Positions 12,373 through 24,469 are shown, counted from the stretch's first letter. The stretch: 64,000 nucleotides of DNA from Lepidurus packardi (GCA_023053545.1 JAKZAN010000118.1:31576-95575); one strand, 5' to 3'. Notes: a model not told the origin generated them from the letters alone. Made by a program: numbers and translations.

Positions 12373-13194
12373 ATGAGAAGGAACGCCTCCGCCAGAGTCA
12401 TCCAACAAAACGCCAATAACAATAACCCCCCTCCTCTCCCACACTTCATCAAGGAAGGTGAACGCGACTACAAACGCACTGTCTACCTCAACTAAGAGAC
12501 CAGCCTCAACAAAAAATAAAAATGCACTACTTTCCACAGTCCCTACAAGAACGGGAAGAAGAACCAAGACTACTACAACCCAACATTCCTCAGCAGCGAC
12601 CTCTTCTATCCAGTTGATTATTCCCACAATAATCCCAATCCTGACACTAAACCGAAATCCTCCATCAAACCCTCTGTCAACGATATCAAGAAAAAATAAC
12701 TATGGGAGCAAAGGATGGGCCTGAGTCCTAGCCATAGCGAGTCCAAGCTTAGGAAACTTGAACCCCAGCCTACTCTCCTCCCCAAACAACAGCATCTCAG
12801 ACAAGTCTCGAATAATGAGCTCCTCTAGAAAGAGCTAAATGTACTGCGAACAGTGACAAAATAAAGGAGTCAATCGCGAGTAAAGGAGCGACAGGAACAG
12901 AGTAAGCATCAACAGGGTTAGTCTGTAACCCCAGTTTATTTGCAGAAAGAATAGCCACAGAACAATAACATGATCAACCATCGTAGACACCTGATCGAAC
13001 ACCTCAAGCAAGCTCTGAACTATAAGAACGCGCAATAGCAGAGGAGGAAAGAGTAGAAACAGACAGAGAAAAGATTAATGGATGCTGAGAACCAGCGTTT
13101 CCAGGCAATGGTGGTGAAAGAACATCAGAACCAAAGGGAAAGAGTACGACTTTTGAGCGAAGTTTACAACTAGCAAATTAAACAAAGGTGGTGA
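12373..13194 (+). CDS. Coiled-coil protein of unknown function
   Basis: Single exon, 273 codons, ATG 12373 to TGA 13192-13194. The N-terminal half is Asn/Pro/Lys-rich and probably disordered (a run of four Asn near residue 17). The C-terminal half is strongly helical: LEKELNVLRTVTKE, then HRRHLIEHLKQALNYKNAQE and RRKEEKQTEKRLMDAENQRFQAMVVKEH, a continuous charged coiled coil. No enzymatic motif is present. Gln residues are frequent and nearly all CAA/CAG, while TAA/TAG occur in Glu-like settings (for example within RRKEEKQ). Family not recognised; many ciliate axonemal and basal-body proteins look like this, but that is only a resemblance. Confidence 0.7.
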
Positions 13195-13301
13195 TAGAAA
13201 CAAGGATTTAATATGTGTGTGTGTGTGAACAGGACGGTTTTATGAGTTTAAATGAATGTATACAAAACTTGAGGTTTGGGAAAAATTAAGATTTAGAATC
13301 A

Positions 13302-15339
13302 TCACATGTAGAAGTTCGCGAGCAGCAGTCTCTTCTTCTAACGCTCAAGAGTCTTCTGGGACTACTGACGCGAACAGTAGTTCAGACTTAAAGGAACCTC
13401 TAGAAGTTGCTAAACTGACTTGCTTGCTTCTAATTTCTTGAAACTCCTGAACTCCACGTCTGCATACAGGAAAGCATAGTCCAGAGGAACTTGGCACTTC
13501 AAAGGGAAACCTCCCAGTAATACTTCTCTCACTCTCTCGTCGCTGAGAAACCCGCTCAGTTTGCCCATTATCTCGTTACCGAAACCCAGTGTCTGAAATA
13601 GTTCCACTATATCCCCAAATGGTAAGGGATACTATTGAGTCAGCCAAAGCATGAAGTCCATTTTCTTGTTCTTCTTTGTTTTATCATCGTTGGCAGGGAT
13701 AACTGGTTGGTATGTGGAGTACTTTTCCCAGCATTATAGATAAGTGAAGTCGCTTTTCGGGTCTCCCCTTTCTCCGATACGTCTTTTTTTAGTTTTGGAC
13801 TCGTAGTCTGTTTTTAGTTAGTACTTTACTGCTTCGAAGTCGCCAATAGGTTCCTGGACTATTCTGCCCATGAAGGTCCGAAACTCTGTGAGCGTAACAC
13901 TCTTGATCTCTGGGTCGACTCGCACCAACTAAGAATACATGAGATCTTTGATTATGAGTTTCATCTCCTCTTATCCCAACTCTTCCAACATGCTAGTATA
14001 TGTCTGCTTGCTCATATTGCAGCTAACAAGAGGAAAGTCCTTATAGAGTTTGGATGTCTCTGATCCTATATTGGGAGGGTTGAAGTATAGGCGCATGTCT
14101 CTTCTTTTGCATGTAAAGTTCTCATAACCCACCAATGTACTATCCATACGTAGGCTGTTTTTGTACTTGTAGATTCTGATCGTATCATTAGGTGTCAGCC
14201 TGTTGATAAGAGGTAAGAAACTATCGATCTTGATATCAATTTAGACTTAGAAATCAGGCATCTTAGCGAGAGCGTTAGTGATCTTGTCAGCTTTGGCCTT
14301 GAGTCCTGCTCTCTTGCCCAAGTAGGAGGCTCGGAAAATATGTACTATGAGGGGGATGTTTTTCTGTACTAATCAGTCATAAACAGCATTCCATTAAATT
14401 ATTAGAGTGATTGTTTACGTAGTAGATGGCTTCTTGGAGGGGTGTCCATCCGGAAGGACCTTTGAACTTTAGCTTGACGCCCGGACTGTACAGGATACTC
14501 TTTGTGAACTAGAGGAAACAAGTCTAGTTTGTGATGGTAAGAACAGTTGCCAGGTAGGCTGGACGCGCACCGATTGAGTCCGGACTGTTCTTTTGCTCGA
14601 TGGTCATCTTCCGAAAGATATACATGGCTCTCTATAGGTCAGGTTGTGACGCTAAGAGACTTTTTGAGAACTCGTTATTTGTTATCTCGACTTTAGAATA
14701 AGGGTTCGTTGGTTGCAGCACGATACTATCCACTATATCTTCAGGTTCGTCTTCGAGGATGTCAAGTTTAGCATAGAACGAACTGGTAAACCTGCTTACA
14801 ATAAAATGAGGAGGACATGAAACAGGACTATTAAGTAGGTGCTTATTCACCTATCGACTGATTTTGTCGATATTGCAATGATCGGAATTGGTGTTAGTGA
14901 GGTGAGGAGCCTTGGCAAGGATGTCATTAGCTTCATCCATGAGGCTGTCCTCATAGTCTACGTCACTCTCAATATATCCTTAGATCAGGATATTTGTTCT
15001 GAAGCTTAGATCATTAGAGATAATATCAACGGAGGAATTAGTTTTTCGTATGGTGGGTGCCTGACTAGGCTGATTTCCTGACTGTTGAGCCTGGAAACAG
15101 TGCTTAGATATGGAAGGGAGTTCTAGTTATGACGAGAATAATTATGAGAGGTTGTTGGAGTTTTAAGAAAGGATGTGGAATGACGATTCTCGATTGACTT
15201 CAGGAGGATGCTAGCAATTCGAGGATTAGTGGAAGGGCAGTGGCTTATTTTGTCGGTTGGGTTGCTTGGCGAGAATAGGGGGTGGAATGGGGGGCTTGTG
15301 ATTAAAGGAGGCAGGTTTTTTACCAAAGCAACAAAACAT
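13302..15339 (-). CDS. ANKRD13-family ankyrin repeat protein
   Basis: Two exons (15339-14419, 14363-13302), 660 residues, with a 55-nt intron in phase 0. Ankyrin-type helices appear around residues 200-330 (SIGARPAYLATVLTITNETC; GPSGWTPLQEAIYYK). They are followed by the GPCR-chaperone domain typical of ANKRD13: PDFEVEIDIKIDSFLPLINRLTPNDTIRIYK then RMDSTLVGYENFTCKRRDM, and the C-terminal strand FPLKCQVPLDYAFLYADVEF. Human ANKRD13 proteins bind ubiquitinated cargo at endosomes; no ubiquitin-interacting motifs are obvious here, so that role is uncertain. In the DF-x-VE segment the second TAA (14241-14243) sits on the family Glu. The start MFCCFGKK could be acylated; an upstream in-frame ATG (15435) is an alternative. 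Confidence 0.8.
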
Positions 15340-16065
15340 TGTAGTTTTCCGATGGGTTCCTTTTCTGGGGTTTTCTATTTTATGATGTATTGTTTTAAGG
15401 AAACAACTTCTAGATTCGATTGCTCGGATTCTCATGCATTTTGAGTGTGAAACTCATGTTTTGCTAGGGCAACAGTTTTATCAAATGGATACTTTATTGG
15501 GGAGTTTACTACCCCAACATTGAGGCCTAAAATTAGTGGGTAAGCTCATGCTAAGTTAACACGCTAGATCTATGGTTAGAATTACGACGGAGTCCCAGGG
15601 AATTTATATTGAGATGGTAGATTGAAGTTGTTTCCGTCAACCTGATTAACTACATCTAGTCACCAAGACCTCAAAAAGGGTATTGATGATACGATTCCTC
15701 AGATAGTTTCCACACACACAATCCTATTTCGTTAAGGATGCATCTGAGATGGGCGTAGGGAGATGCTAAAACAAAAAATTAATAGTAAAGCATAAAAAGT
15801 TAAAAATCCAAAAGCTATTGAGTTGTTATAAGCTTACAACCCCATGAGCCAGACTTCTCCGTATTATGGTCTTAGATAATATGAAATTTCCCATGTTCTT
15901 TACAGTCGGTAATAATAAAATCATAATAACAAAAACTACTGCACAGTCAATACAAAACCTACCCCTTTTAGAACTCAGCACATTATGGTAACCCCCAACC
16001 ATCATCACATCTCATTCGCTTCTCACTTACCATTACTCTAGGATACCGTCAACCCCAAAGTCGCC
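15340..16065. promoter_or_regulatory. Divergent intergenic region
   Basis: 726 bases between the divergent ANKRD13-type and UBE2S-type genes. The right two thirds are AT-rich with runs such as 15775-15830. I find no RNA gene and no convincing coding frame; a minus-strand frame at 15826-16008 is hydrophobic but lacks support. Promoters for both genes must be here. Confidence 0.45.
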
Positions 16066-16841
16066 ATGGTCATCGGAAAACAGCTTCAAGAATGTTCCAA
16101 GAAATCCCCTGATGGTACCACCCATCGTCTCAATATTGTTTCATCCATCCTCCAAATATTAGGTGTACGCGTCATTATCAACGAGCAAAATCTGCTAGAT
16201 GTCCAAGCCGACATCATGGGCCCTATTGATACCCCCTACGAAGGTGGTGTTTTCAGATGCAAGTTGTCTATCGAGCATGACTTCCCCAACAATCCCCCCA
16301 AAGGTATATTGATTATGACATCACACCCTCCCTACTTTCGCTGCTCAGGTTACTTTTTGACTAAGATCTTCCACCCCAACGTAAGCGAGAAGGGAGAAAT
16401 CTGTGTGAACACTCTAAAGAAAGACTGGAACCCCCAAGCCTGGTCCCTCTTTCACATATTCGAAGTAACTGCAACATTTTATCCAATGTCTCGGTCGCCT
16501 GCTACAATACCTAGGTTATTAAATGTCTGCTGATCGTGCCGTTCCCTGAAAGTGCCCTGAACGAAGAGGCGGGCAAGGAATTCATGGAAGACTACAAGAC
16601 GTACTTTAAGCATGCAAAACTACTGACGGAGCTTCATGCGATGCCTAAATAATTAAAAAGCTTGGAAAACGTAAGCTAACAAACATATAGGCCAAAACTA
16701 ACAAACCATTAATTGTACGGCGTGTAGAAGAACAAGTAACAGGTAGCCGAAGAGTAGAACACGAAGGATAGCAAGAACTTGGAAACCAAGGGCGGCGTGA
16801 AGAAGGAGAACGACAAGAAGAAGTGGCTCAAGAGGATCTGA
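16066..16841 (+). CDS. UBE2S: Ubiquitin-conjugating enzyme E2, UBE2S type
   Basis: Four exons (16066-16303, 16349-16464, 16515-16670, 16728-16841) give 207 residues; introns are 45, 50 and 57 nt. UBE2S is the chain-elongating E2 of the anaphase-promoting complex, building Lys11-linked ubiquitin chains. The E2 fold is clear: [35 protein letters not shown] and the active-site region [13 protein letters not shown], then [15 protein letters not shown]. After the fold a lysine-rich tail ends in [13 protein letters not shown], like the C-terminal tail of animal UBE2S that docks on APC/C. The junction PPKG|YFLTK proves the first splice. The tail contains TAA and TAG codons, all consistent with Glu, and the stop is TGA. 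Confidence 0.88.
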
Positions 16842-17387
16842 GAAGCCAAGTCGAACGGATTCTATCGAATTTAACATCTTTACTTAAACCCATATATTCA
16901 TTGTATACAAGTACACCAATCCTTCGAACTATCCATATAATGCATGCCCTGGACAGAATAGTGTTAGGCAGCTTGAGGGACGGTTTGGAGCATTTAGGGA
17001 GGAATATCCTAACAAACCTCAAAGCCTGCAGATTTAAGAATACCTATATGTTCTGAATGAACTCTCAAAACTCATCCAACTTCAGGAATTTATGTTTAGG
17101 ATGCTTATCTTAGTGCAGGTGTATGTATTGTTATACAGATGCTGGCAATGGTCTGGACTAAAACAACCACTTCTTGTACCCATGCCTGAATTACTGACTG
17201 GCCCCTTCTACCATAATATAACGATAAAACACATAAAATCGTACAAACCTATTCCTAGAAACCTCATCACTAAAATCTAACATAAACACTCCCCATCTCT
17301 TACACGATAATCTTAATACAAATATACACTCCAATACTCAAACACAACCAGCACACAACACAACATCACATAACATAATCAACCCTC
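16842..17387. other. Intergenic region
   Basis: 546 bases between two plus-strand genes. AT-rich with several short open frames in every phase; none has a start, splice pattern or composition like the neighbouring genes. It should include the 3' UTR of the E2 gene and the promoter of the next gene. Confidence 0.4.
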
Positions 17388-18676
17388 ATGGCTACCACTC
17401 TCGAGGCCTTGCCTCCACTGTAACCACCCACTAATCCAACCAGTCCTATCACTGTAGTCACACCGTCTTCGGCGAGGAACAGTTCGCATGGGAGCTCCTC
17501 GAATGCGAGGTGCTCATGGAAGTGTGTCCCCAGGTCGACGGCAGGGACATCGCCAAACTCCTCTCCCTCTACATGGTACGTACCTGCCCACAATGCATAT
17601 GCCTCTGTCAATACTGCATCACACAAACTATAAACACCCTTAGAATGTGGTTTTCTTCCTTGCATCTATTCCTATTTAACTATCTTTCCTTTTTGTTAGT
17701 AGTTTTTCCTCTGCTTTTGTTAATCTTACTTTTGATGAGCGATCTTACTTGTAGAGAGGAGTGGAGAAGTTGAACTCGATTCAGGATAGGAGAGAGAGTT
17801 TCTTCAAGAACAGAGTCACTTCTCTCATGATGAAGCCCAACGTCGTCAAATCTCTCAGCAGCCCTCCCAAACAGAAAGAGTCCATGCAGAGTCCCCAGCG
17901 GCAGGACCCTAATAACAACCCCAATAAGAAATAGGAAATGCCGCCTGTCAGCAGCGACAACCTCAGCTCGCTAGAAGTGTCGCCCAAGACGCCCGGCACG
18001 AATTAGTCAGGCAGGCTGGTGGAAGTCAACCCTGATCTATACGTAACTGCTAAACAATAATCATAATTACTCCAATGACTTTAATCGAAATGCATTTGTA
18101 CAGAATGACCTCATGAAAAAGAGAAAGTAAATGGAGATGCGCATCACCTATCAGTCTGAAGAACACACTCCTGAGGCTATGAGCAAACTGGTTTCCCAAC
18201 ACCATGCCAAGGCCAGCACCCTTCAGAGCAAAATCGAAGAACTCAAGACCGAACAGTCTCGAAGGCTCGAGAATCGCATCCGCTAGCGTAAGATGAAGAC
18301 CTTGTCTGCACGTTCCACTAGCGAGCACAAAGCAGGTAGTCCTACAGAAGCTAAATAGAGCATGAAGAAGAAAATTCAGGCCATCGAAGTCATCAAGGAG
18401 GAGGACACAGAGGAACACTTTAGTCAAAACCTAGTGGTCAATAGTAGTGGGCTCAACGGACATCACTCGACTAAAAAGAATTGGAATAGGAGACTGAGCA
18501 GAAAATACAGTTTAGAGTTGCTGCCATCAACGGCCTCGAAGAAAGGGGCGGATGTGGGGGAGAGCAGCGGGGAGTCGCCAAACAATGAGATATTTATGCT
18601 GCAAGAGGAGATGAAGACTCCAAAACGGCGAAGGAGTTTCCAATTCAACTCGCCGAAATAAATAAAACTTATCTGA
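17388..18676 (+). CDS. Unassigned basic coiled-coil protein
   Basis: Four exons (17388-17419, 17458-17575, 17755-18042, 18104-18676) give 336 residues; the introns are 38, 179 and 61 nt. The compact N-terminal piece (residues 12-60, HTVFGEEQFAWELLECEVLME then DIAKLLSLYMRGVEKL) looks like a small helical domain. Then comes a Pro/Ser/Asn-rich linker, a coiled coil (about 150-215, HHAKASTLQSKIEELKTEQ) and a basic C-terminus with KTPKRRRSFQF, a possible nuclear localisation signal or phosphorylation site. No known family comes to mind. The 38-nt first intron is inferred because it is the only GT-AG join that brings the ATG into frame. Confidence 0.62.
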
Positions 18677-18852
18677 GTGGGAAGCAGTTCGAAGTCAAAC
18701 CGGAGCTGTCGGCTGCTATTCTAGTCGCTAAATTTATATCTTGTCATTCTGTACATTAAAAAGCACAATCACGGACTTTGGCTTAAGCGGAGTGGCTACT
18801 CCACTCCCAAAACAATGTGTAGATTAGATATTTTAGAAATCACCCTTATTCC

Positions 18853-21450
18853 TCACCTGTGTTAGCTTGGGTTCTACTTGCGTTTTTTGCTGAAGAACGG
18901 CACTTCTGATCCCGAGGTCACCCTCATTGTGTGTCCTTGTTCTAGCTGTTTCAGATTAATCACCTTACTTGTGGCATCCATAAAACTGATCCTCTTCTTC
19001 AGTTCTGCAACCAGCTGCTTCTCCTTCTTGATCTCCTCCTTTATGTCGAGATAGGCTTTGTGCATGATCTTGATAGCCTCGATGTCTTCTGGTCGGGAAG
19101 GCCGTCTCTCATAGAGGTACTGCAACTACTCGTAATCCTTCTTCAAGAGCTGCATGGCATAGACGTGCTTTTGTTGCAGGTCCTCTATTTCGATCCTTAG
19201 GGTATCTTCATATTTCTTCATCTCCTGTAGATTCTGGTTTATTCGGTGCTTACACGTCTCTAGCAGATGCTCTTCCTTTTTGGAATGGATGTCTTTGAGC
19301 TGCACGATATCTGCTTCGAGTCTGCTGATGGTGGTTTCCAGCTCATTTCGTATTTGCTATTTCTGAATTTCAGCCTGTTCAACGAGTTCCTTTGCTTTCT
19401 AAACCTCCCTTTCGTCCAGGTAGTGTAGTTCTGTCAGCCCTTCAATCTTTCTTTTGGCTTCTGCCTGGGCATCATTCAGCTTCTTCTGCACTTTCTGGGT
19501 CAATCCTTGTTCATCCACAATCTTTTTCTCTAGCAACTTGACCTTCCGCTCGTACTCCATCTGCTTCTGCCTGACCTGCAGCACGTTCTCCCTCTTGATT
19601 GAGTCTATTTCCTCATCGTAGGCGTTCTTCTGTCTGGCCAGGGAACTCACCCTTTCCTCTTGTAGCTTCGTCGTCATCTCTACCTTCTCCCGAGCATATT
19701 CTGTTTCCAAAGCATTGATTCTAATCTCGTATTTGTTCACCAGGTCCTGTCTCTCACGATCCTTCTTATCCTCGAGGATTCCTACCTCGTATTTCTGCCT
19801 TTCGTTTAGCGCAGAGAAATAAATCTTGTACTACTCGTTCACTGTCTCAAACTTCTGGTCATAAAAACCCTTCAGACTGCTATATTGCACCTCCAGAAAC
19901 TTATGCTCTTCCCGGATCCTCTCCTCCCGCTAGGCTGCTGCCTCCTGGAATTCCATCAGCTTGTTCTTCTCAACCGACACCTAATATTCCTTCTGATCCA
20001 TCAGCCTTATCTGCAGACTCGTCAGAGCCTGTCGATTCTCATTTTCCATCCTCCGGATAGTTTCTTTCAGTTTTCTTTCACGCTGTTCGAAGTCCTTTTC
20101 CATGTGTTCTGTGGTTGCCTTCATCTCTCCCTTCAGATTCTTGATTTCGAAGTCAGAACTAGCATTAGTCCTGGCTAGCCTTTCTTCGAGGCTCCTCAAC
20201 TGCTCTGTCAATTTCTATATGGTTTCTGTCTTTTCATTCTTCACTTCGATAAGTCCCACAATCCTTTCGTTCTGCACTTCTACTTTATTGCGAAGTGAGT
20301 CGATCTAAAGCTTGAGTCTCTTGATCTCTTCATGAAAGTCTGCCTCCACTTTGTTGTTCTGCTCGACCCTGTCTTCAAAAGCATTGAGATGCTATTGTAT
20401 TCTGGCATCGTGTTCTGCGATGAGCGAGTTTATCTTACCCTCGTACTGGTTGATGAGATCCCTCTAGGTCCTGTCTTTTTTGTCCAGAAGCATCCTTTTC
20501 TCCTGATCCCTTTCGTCTCGAGACTGTTTCAACTGTTTCTCATAGTTCGCCTTCATATCGCTCATCTCCTTATTGATTGCGTTGATGGAGTCTTGCTTCT
20601 CCTTCTGTGTCTCCGCTAGAAGTTTATTCTTCTCTTGCTAGAGAGCATGTAACTGTGCATCTGCATTGATTTTCAAGCTATGTATTTGCCTGTTTAGACT
20701 GTTAATATCCTCGTTCAGGGTCTTGGTCTCCTTGGTCCTTTTGACTTCTAGTCTGGTGTACCTCTATTCGAGCTAGTTGGAGACGAGTCGCATTTCCTCT
20801 AGCTGCTTGTCGCAATCAGCGATGCTTGTCTTCTTAGTCTGCAACTAGGCTTCAAGATCTGCTCCTCTGTGCTCGAGCACCACCATCTGTTTGCGTTGGT
20901 CCTATACCTTCTTAGTCTTATCAGCTACTTCTGATTCTAGATTCTTGATCTTTTCTAAGTGCTTCTCCTGGTCTTCTTCGAGTTGTGACTTCTGGGTTAA
21001 CAGTGTTTTTAGCTCTTACTTCATGTTCTTTAGTGTCACCTCGCTCTTTTTCTTTTCTAAAACTATGTCATCCAGGTTTTTGGATGTAGACTTGAGGTTA
21101 TTCTGCAGTTGCTTGATCTCCATGTTTGCGGAGTCCAGACTTGATTTTAGAGTACTCGCCTACTTGATCTTTGCATTCAGCTGATTAGTTAATTCTTGGT
21201 TCCTATCCTTAAGCTGTTGTTTTTGTGATTCGTTTTCCTTGGTCGTGGTAGCGATATGTGATTGGAGACGCGCAGAGAGTGCGAGTGTATAGTTGGCATC
21301 TCCGAGAGCTGATATGAAGAGTTCGAGTTTTTCGATGTCTGCGATTTTCTGCTTGAGCTGTTGGACGATTTGAGTGTCGTTGGTCTGAGAACGAGGTAGG
21401 GCCAGGAATTCGAGGGCTGTCTTTCTATACTAGAGTAGGGTATCTTCCAT
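18853..21450 (-). CDS. Long coiled-coil protein, probably cytoskeletal
   Basis: Single exon of 866 codons (865 residues) from ATG 21450 to TGA 18853-18855. Almost the whole length is heptad-type coiled coil (for example REEHKFLEVQYSSLKGFYDQ; ARQKNAYDEEIDSIKRENVL; EELKKRISFMD region). Near the C-terminus is YERRPSRPEDIEAIKIMHKA, a short R-P-S-R-x-E/P-D motif I have seen in several axonemal coiled-coil proteins, though I cannot name the family. About 25 in-frame TAA/TAG codons lie at heptad positions suited to Glu. A ciliary or basal-body structural role is plausible; nothing in the sequence proves it. The basic tail ends SKKRKENPSEHR. Confidence 0.75.
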
Positions 21451-21561
21451 TCGCTGCTACTTTTTATTGTAGTCAAAAGTATGACTATAGCAGTTTAATT
21501 ATGTGTAAGTGTGAGTTGGGTACTGCAGAACAATAACAATATACATAAGTTTGTGTGTAGG

Positions 21562-22455
21562 TCAGAGCTCATCATTGCGGGTCTCGTCGAACACGTTTCT
21601 GACTTCTTTTAAAAACGTCTCCCAAGAAGTCGACTCAGCCAACGTGTTGAAATCCCTGTAGTCTGCGTTGAAACGATATTCGGGGTAGTTTTATGCAGTT
21701 ATCGTGATGGTTTCAGGCAAAGATTCGCCCTATTGTTTAGCCCGCACTGCCTTACCAATAGCTACGTTTCCGCCTAGCTTCATCATCCATCCCTTACCCC
21801 AGCCCGAACTCTCTGTATATGTATACTCAGATTTGTCTGGATTCCAGCTAACAGGGACAGCACCATTGGAGTCAAGCTTTGCTGAGTCTGCTTTGGGAGG
21901 CTCTTCTCCCCAATGAAGAAGGATTTCATTATTCTTATAGTTGGAAGAATAGACGATCAAAGCATGTTCCCAAGTATTGACCTGGAACACTTTGATGGGG
22001 AATAGTGAAGACGGGTAGAGTGGAATATGCACAAGATGTACGGGGAAGCGGAACAAAGGAATAAGGGCACTATAACGCTTATTGATCAGAACAGGCAGGA
22101 AGTGGTTCCCGACTTCACCTTTGATGTTCATGATTCTCAGTCCAATCCAGTATTCGCCTTGATCCTTGGGTCCGTTATAGAGTTCACTTGTATCCTCGCT
22201 GGGTTTTCCATCGATTGTGTAGTCGACTTGCACTTTTTCAGGAAGTGGAGTCAAGACGAGTTTGCGATTGCCTGTGAACTACATTGTGAAGGGGGCGTCT
22301 CCAGCGTAGGAGAGACTTATGGAGAGAGTGTTTCCAGCATGGTAAGAACAGTTAGCACGCATGAAACCAGTTCCTGCATCCTCGAGGTAGAGTTGTGCGT
22401 TGGCGGAGAAAGCACAGAGGAGGATGAAGGAGAGTAGAATGGAGTGTCGGTTCAT
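21562..22455 (-). CDS. Secreted protein of unknown function
   Basis: ATG 22455 to TGA 21562-21564. A textbook signal peptide opens the protein (MNRHSILLSFILLCAFSANA, cleavage probably before QLYLED). The mature part is rich in beta-strand-like, Gly/Thr/Ser-containing segments (SISLTYAGDAPFTMEFTGNR; WEHALIVYSSNYKNNEILLHWG; EYTYTESSGWGKGWMMKLGG). Bases 21990-22118 are bounded by GT..AG, are a multiple of three and contain a hydrophobic stretch; they may be an intron (giving 254 residues) or coding (297). I favour an intron because the joined text IMNIKVFQVNTWEH reads smoothly. Secreted or lysosomal destination is inferred from the signal peptide. Confidence 0.65.
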
Positions 22456-22693
22456 GGTTTATATTAGGCTCTTGAATACAGGAACAGAGTATGAATATCT
22501 TATGCGTTTCTTTTGATCTGGGGGGATTTATAATGATTGGTATGCAGTTCCCCCACTATTGATTAAACAGCTGTAGGATCCAGGCGGGACTGTCTGATCC
22601 ATAGTCGTATATTAGTATCTAATCGCACATACAATTTAGAACAGCCAGAAAGACAGTCCGACTCTCCCAGCCCCACAACTCACACTACCCATC

Positions 22694-23692
22694 ATGAGCG
22701 GATAGATATTTGGTGCGGGTCGCAACATCAAATGCTTCGACAAAATCAAAATTATGCACAAAGACACCAGTTTCCGACTCCACAACTTCGCTAACAATGT
22801 TTACGACATGGGTTCCGGAAACGATATGCTCAGCTGCCACAAGGGGCGCAACGAGACCGACTGGTTCGTGGTATCCTCGCCCAAGCCTTAAAACAACCAC
22901 CCCACCCATGTTATCCAGGATAATGAAATCATAGTACTCACCCACATGCAGAACAAGAAAAACGTGCATGTTTGTGCTGACTTCGGCAGTCCCATTTCCA
23001 AACAAGCTGAAGTGTCGCTCTGCAACCGAAGTGGGGCACCCGGCTGCTTGGAGGATCAACTCGTAGTGCATCTAGTGCTCCACGAGGATGAGTACTGGAG
23101 AGTTGGCGAGACATTCAGAATAATCTCTAAAAGCACTAACACAGCTATCTCCTGCCAGAAAAAGAAGCTACCCGACAGCAGCTAATGGGAAGTCTTCTGT
23201 CCCTTGGCTTCGAAGTAACAACCGCAACAATCTTCGGGGCAGTCGAACCAATAAGCTAATACAACAGAATCAAAAAACATAAATCCTAGTGGAGCCTCCA
23301 CTCCCAACAAATCTCCTAGCTCAAATGAGGCTGCAGAAAGTTATGATCTGTGGGTGATATGCGAGCATGAACCATTTATATACACTGCCCCTGTATCAAG
23401 CAAAGCATAGACGAATAAGAACAGAGACTAGCAAAGTGAATTGGAGCGTCTACGACAACAGAAAATCCATAGGCAGCAGAGTCTGGTGAAGCAAAACAAC
23501 GCTTAAATGGGGGCACCTATTAGGAATTCGAACACGAAGAGTCTAATTAGAAGCTACAATGCAGTGCTGGGTCAGATCGAATAGAAGAAGAAACCTTTCA
23601 TGCAGAAGAGGAGCTGGTGGAAGAAGTATCTGTGTTGCTGCTTCTACAGGGACCCCGAGAGAGAGTTCTACCAAGAACTGATCGACCAATGA
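22694..23692 (+). CDS. MIR-domain protein with Cys-rich C-terminus
   Basis: Single exon, 332 residues. Residues 15-160 resemble a MIR domain (the beta-trefoil found in SDF2, protein O-mannosyltransferases and IP3/ryanodine receptors): KIMHKDTSFRLHNFANNVYDMGSG is the typical H-x-x-T-x-x-x-LH strand, repeated later as LTHMQNKKNVHVCAD and VLHEDEYWRVGETFRI. There is no signal peptide, unlike ER-luminal SDF2. A Ser/Asn/Gln linker leads to a coiled segment and an unusual end, KRSWWKKYLCCCFYRDPER, a basic-aromatic patch with three consecutive Cys that looks like a palmitoylation or membrane-binding site. Function unknown; a cytosolic membrane-attached MIR protein is inferred. Start ATG 22694 follows a short leader. 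Confidence 0.7.
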
Positions 23693-23866
23693 GGGTTAAA
23701 CCGCGGCCCTACTCTAATTCCCGATAGATCCTTGCATTTCTTGTCTAAATCTTAAATAAATTTTTCCTCATCATATCTGTTTGAGTCGTCTCGTAAACTG
23801 TTAGCATTGGGAGCAAACTGTAAAAAAGTTTCCTGAGGTTGTTCTAAAAATAAAGTGCTAGGATGA

Positions 23867-24469
23867 TCAGTATCTATAGATCAAGTCCAGTTCCTGTTCC
23901 AGTCTCAGCCTGCGCACTGATTCCCGAAGTGCTAATTCATCAGCAGCCCGAGACGCAGCGAGTTCTGCATTCAGTCTAGATCTTCTGATCACGTTCTCAG
24001 CGTCGATCTCAGCTGCCATCCTTTCTCTTCTTGCAAAGGCTTAGCTCTCAGCAGCAGCAATTTCGGCAGCTGCGACTCTTGATCTTTGCAGAGCCAACTA
24101 TGTGGCGTAGCGTGAGTTCTCGATTTCAGCCGCGATACGTGATCTTCTTAAGGCGGCCTCAGTAGCGATCCTATTAGCCTCGATATCGGCAGCCACGCGC
24201 GAGCGGCGGATTGCTTCCTCAGCAGCGATTCTCGAAGCTTGGACTTCGACAGCGATCCTTTCTCTTCTGATGAGTTCCTGCTCAGTGGCAAATCTCTCAG
24301 CAGCGAGAGTCTCAGCAGCGATTCTTTCAGCCTCAATCTCGACAGCAATGCGAGATCTTCTAATGGCGCTCTCAGCAGCGACTCTGGAGGCAGCAACGTC
24401 AGCAGCAAGCCTAGACCTCCTGAGGCTGTCTTCGAGGGTATCGTAGTAGGTTCTGTAGTAGTAGGACAT
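23867..24469 (-). CDS. 21-residue-repeat helical protein
   Basis: Single exon, 200 residues, ATG 24469 to TGA 23867-23869. After a Tyr-rich start (MSYYYRTYYDTLEDSL) the protein is built of about eight near-identical 21-residue units of pattern R-[ILV]-A-x-[DE]-x-x-A-x-R-[IV]-A-x-E-x-A-[IL]-R-R-S-R, i.e. three heptads each. Such a protein should form a long amphipathic helix or coiled coil; cortical cytoskeleton (epiplasm-type) is a guess. In the unit RYAT-x-LALQRSR the codon at x is TAG (24098-24100) while sister units read RIATEAALRRSR, so the repeat itself shows TAG = Glu. Arg and Ala codon use is biased to AGA and GCA/GCC. Confidence 0.75.
23900..24440 (-). repeat. 63-bp coding tandem repeat
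   Basis: The 21-residue units are visible in DNA as diverged 63-bp units rich in the plus-strand words cagcagcgat and gatcttct. Copies are degenerate and one unit is longer (about 32 residues, containing FATEQELIRRER). Confidence 0.6.
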
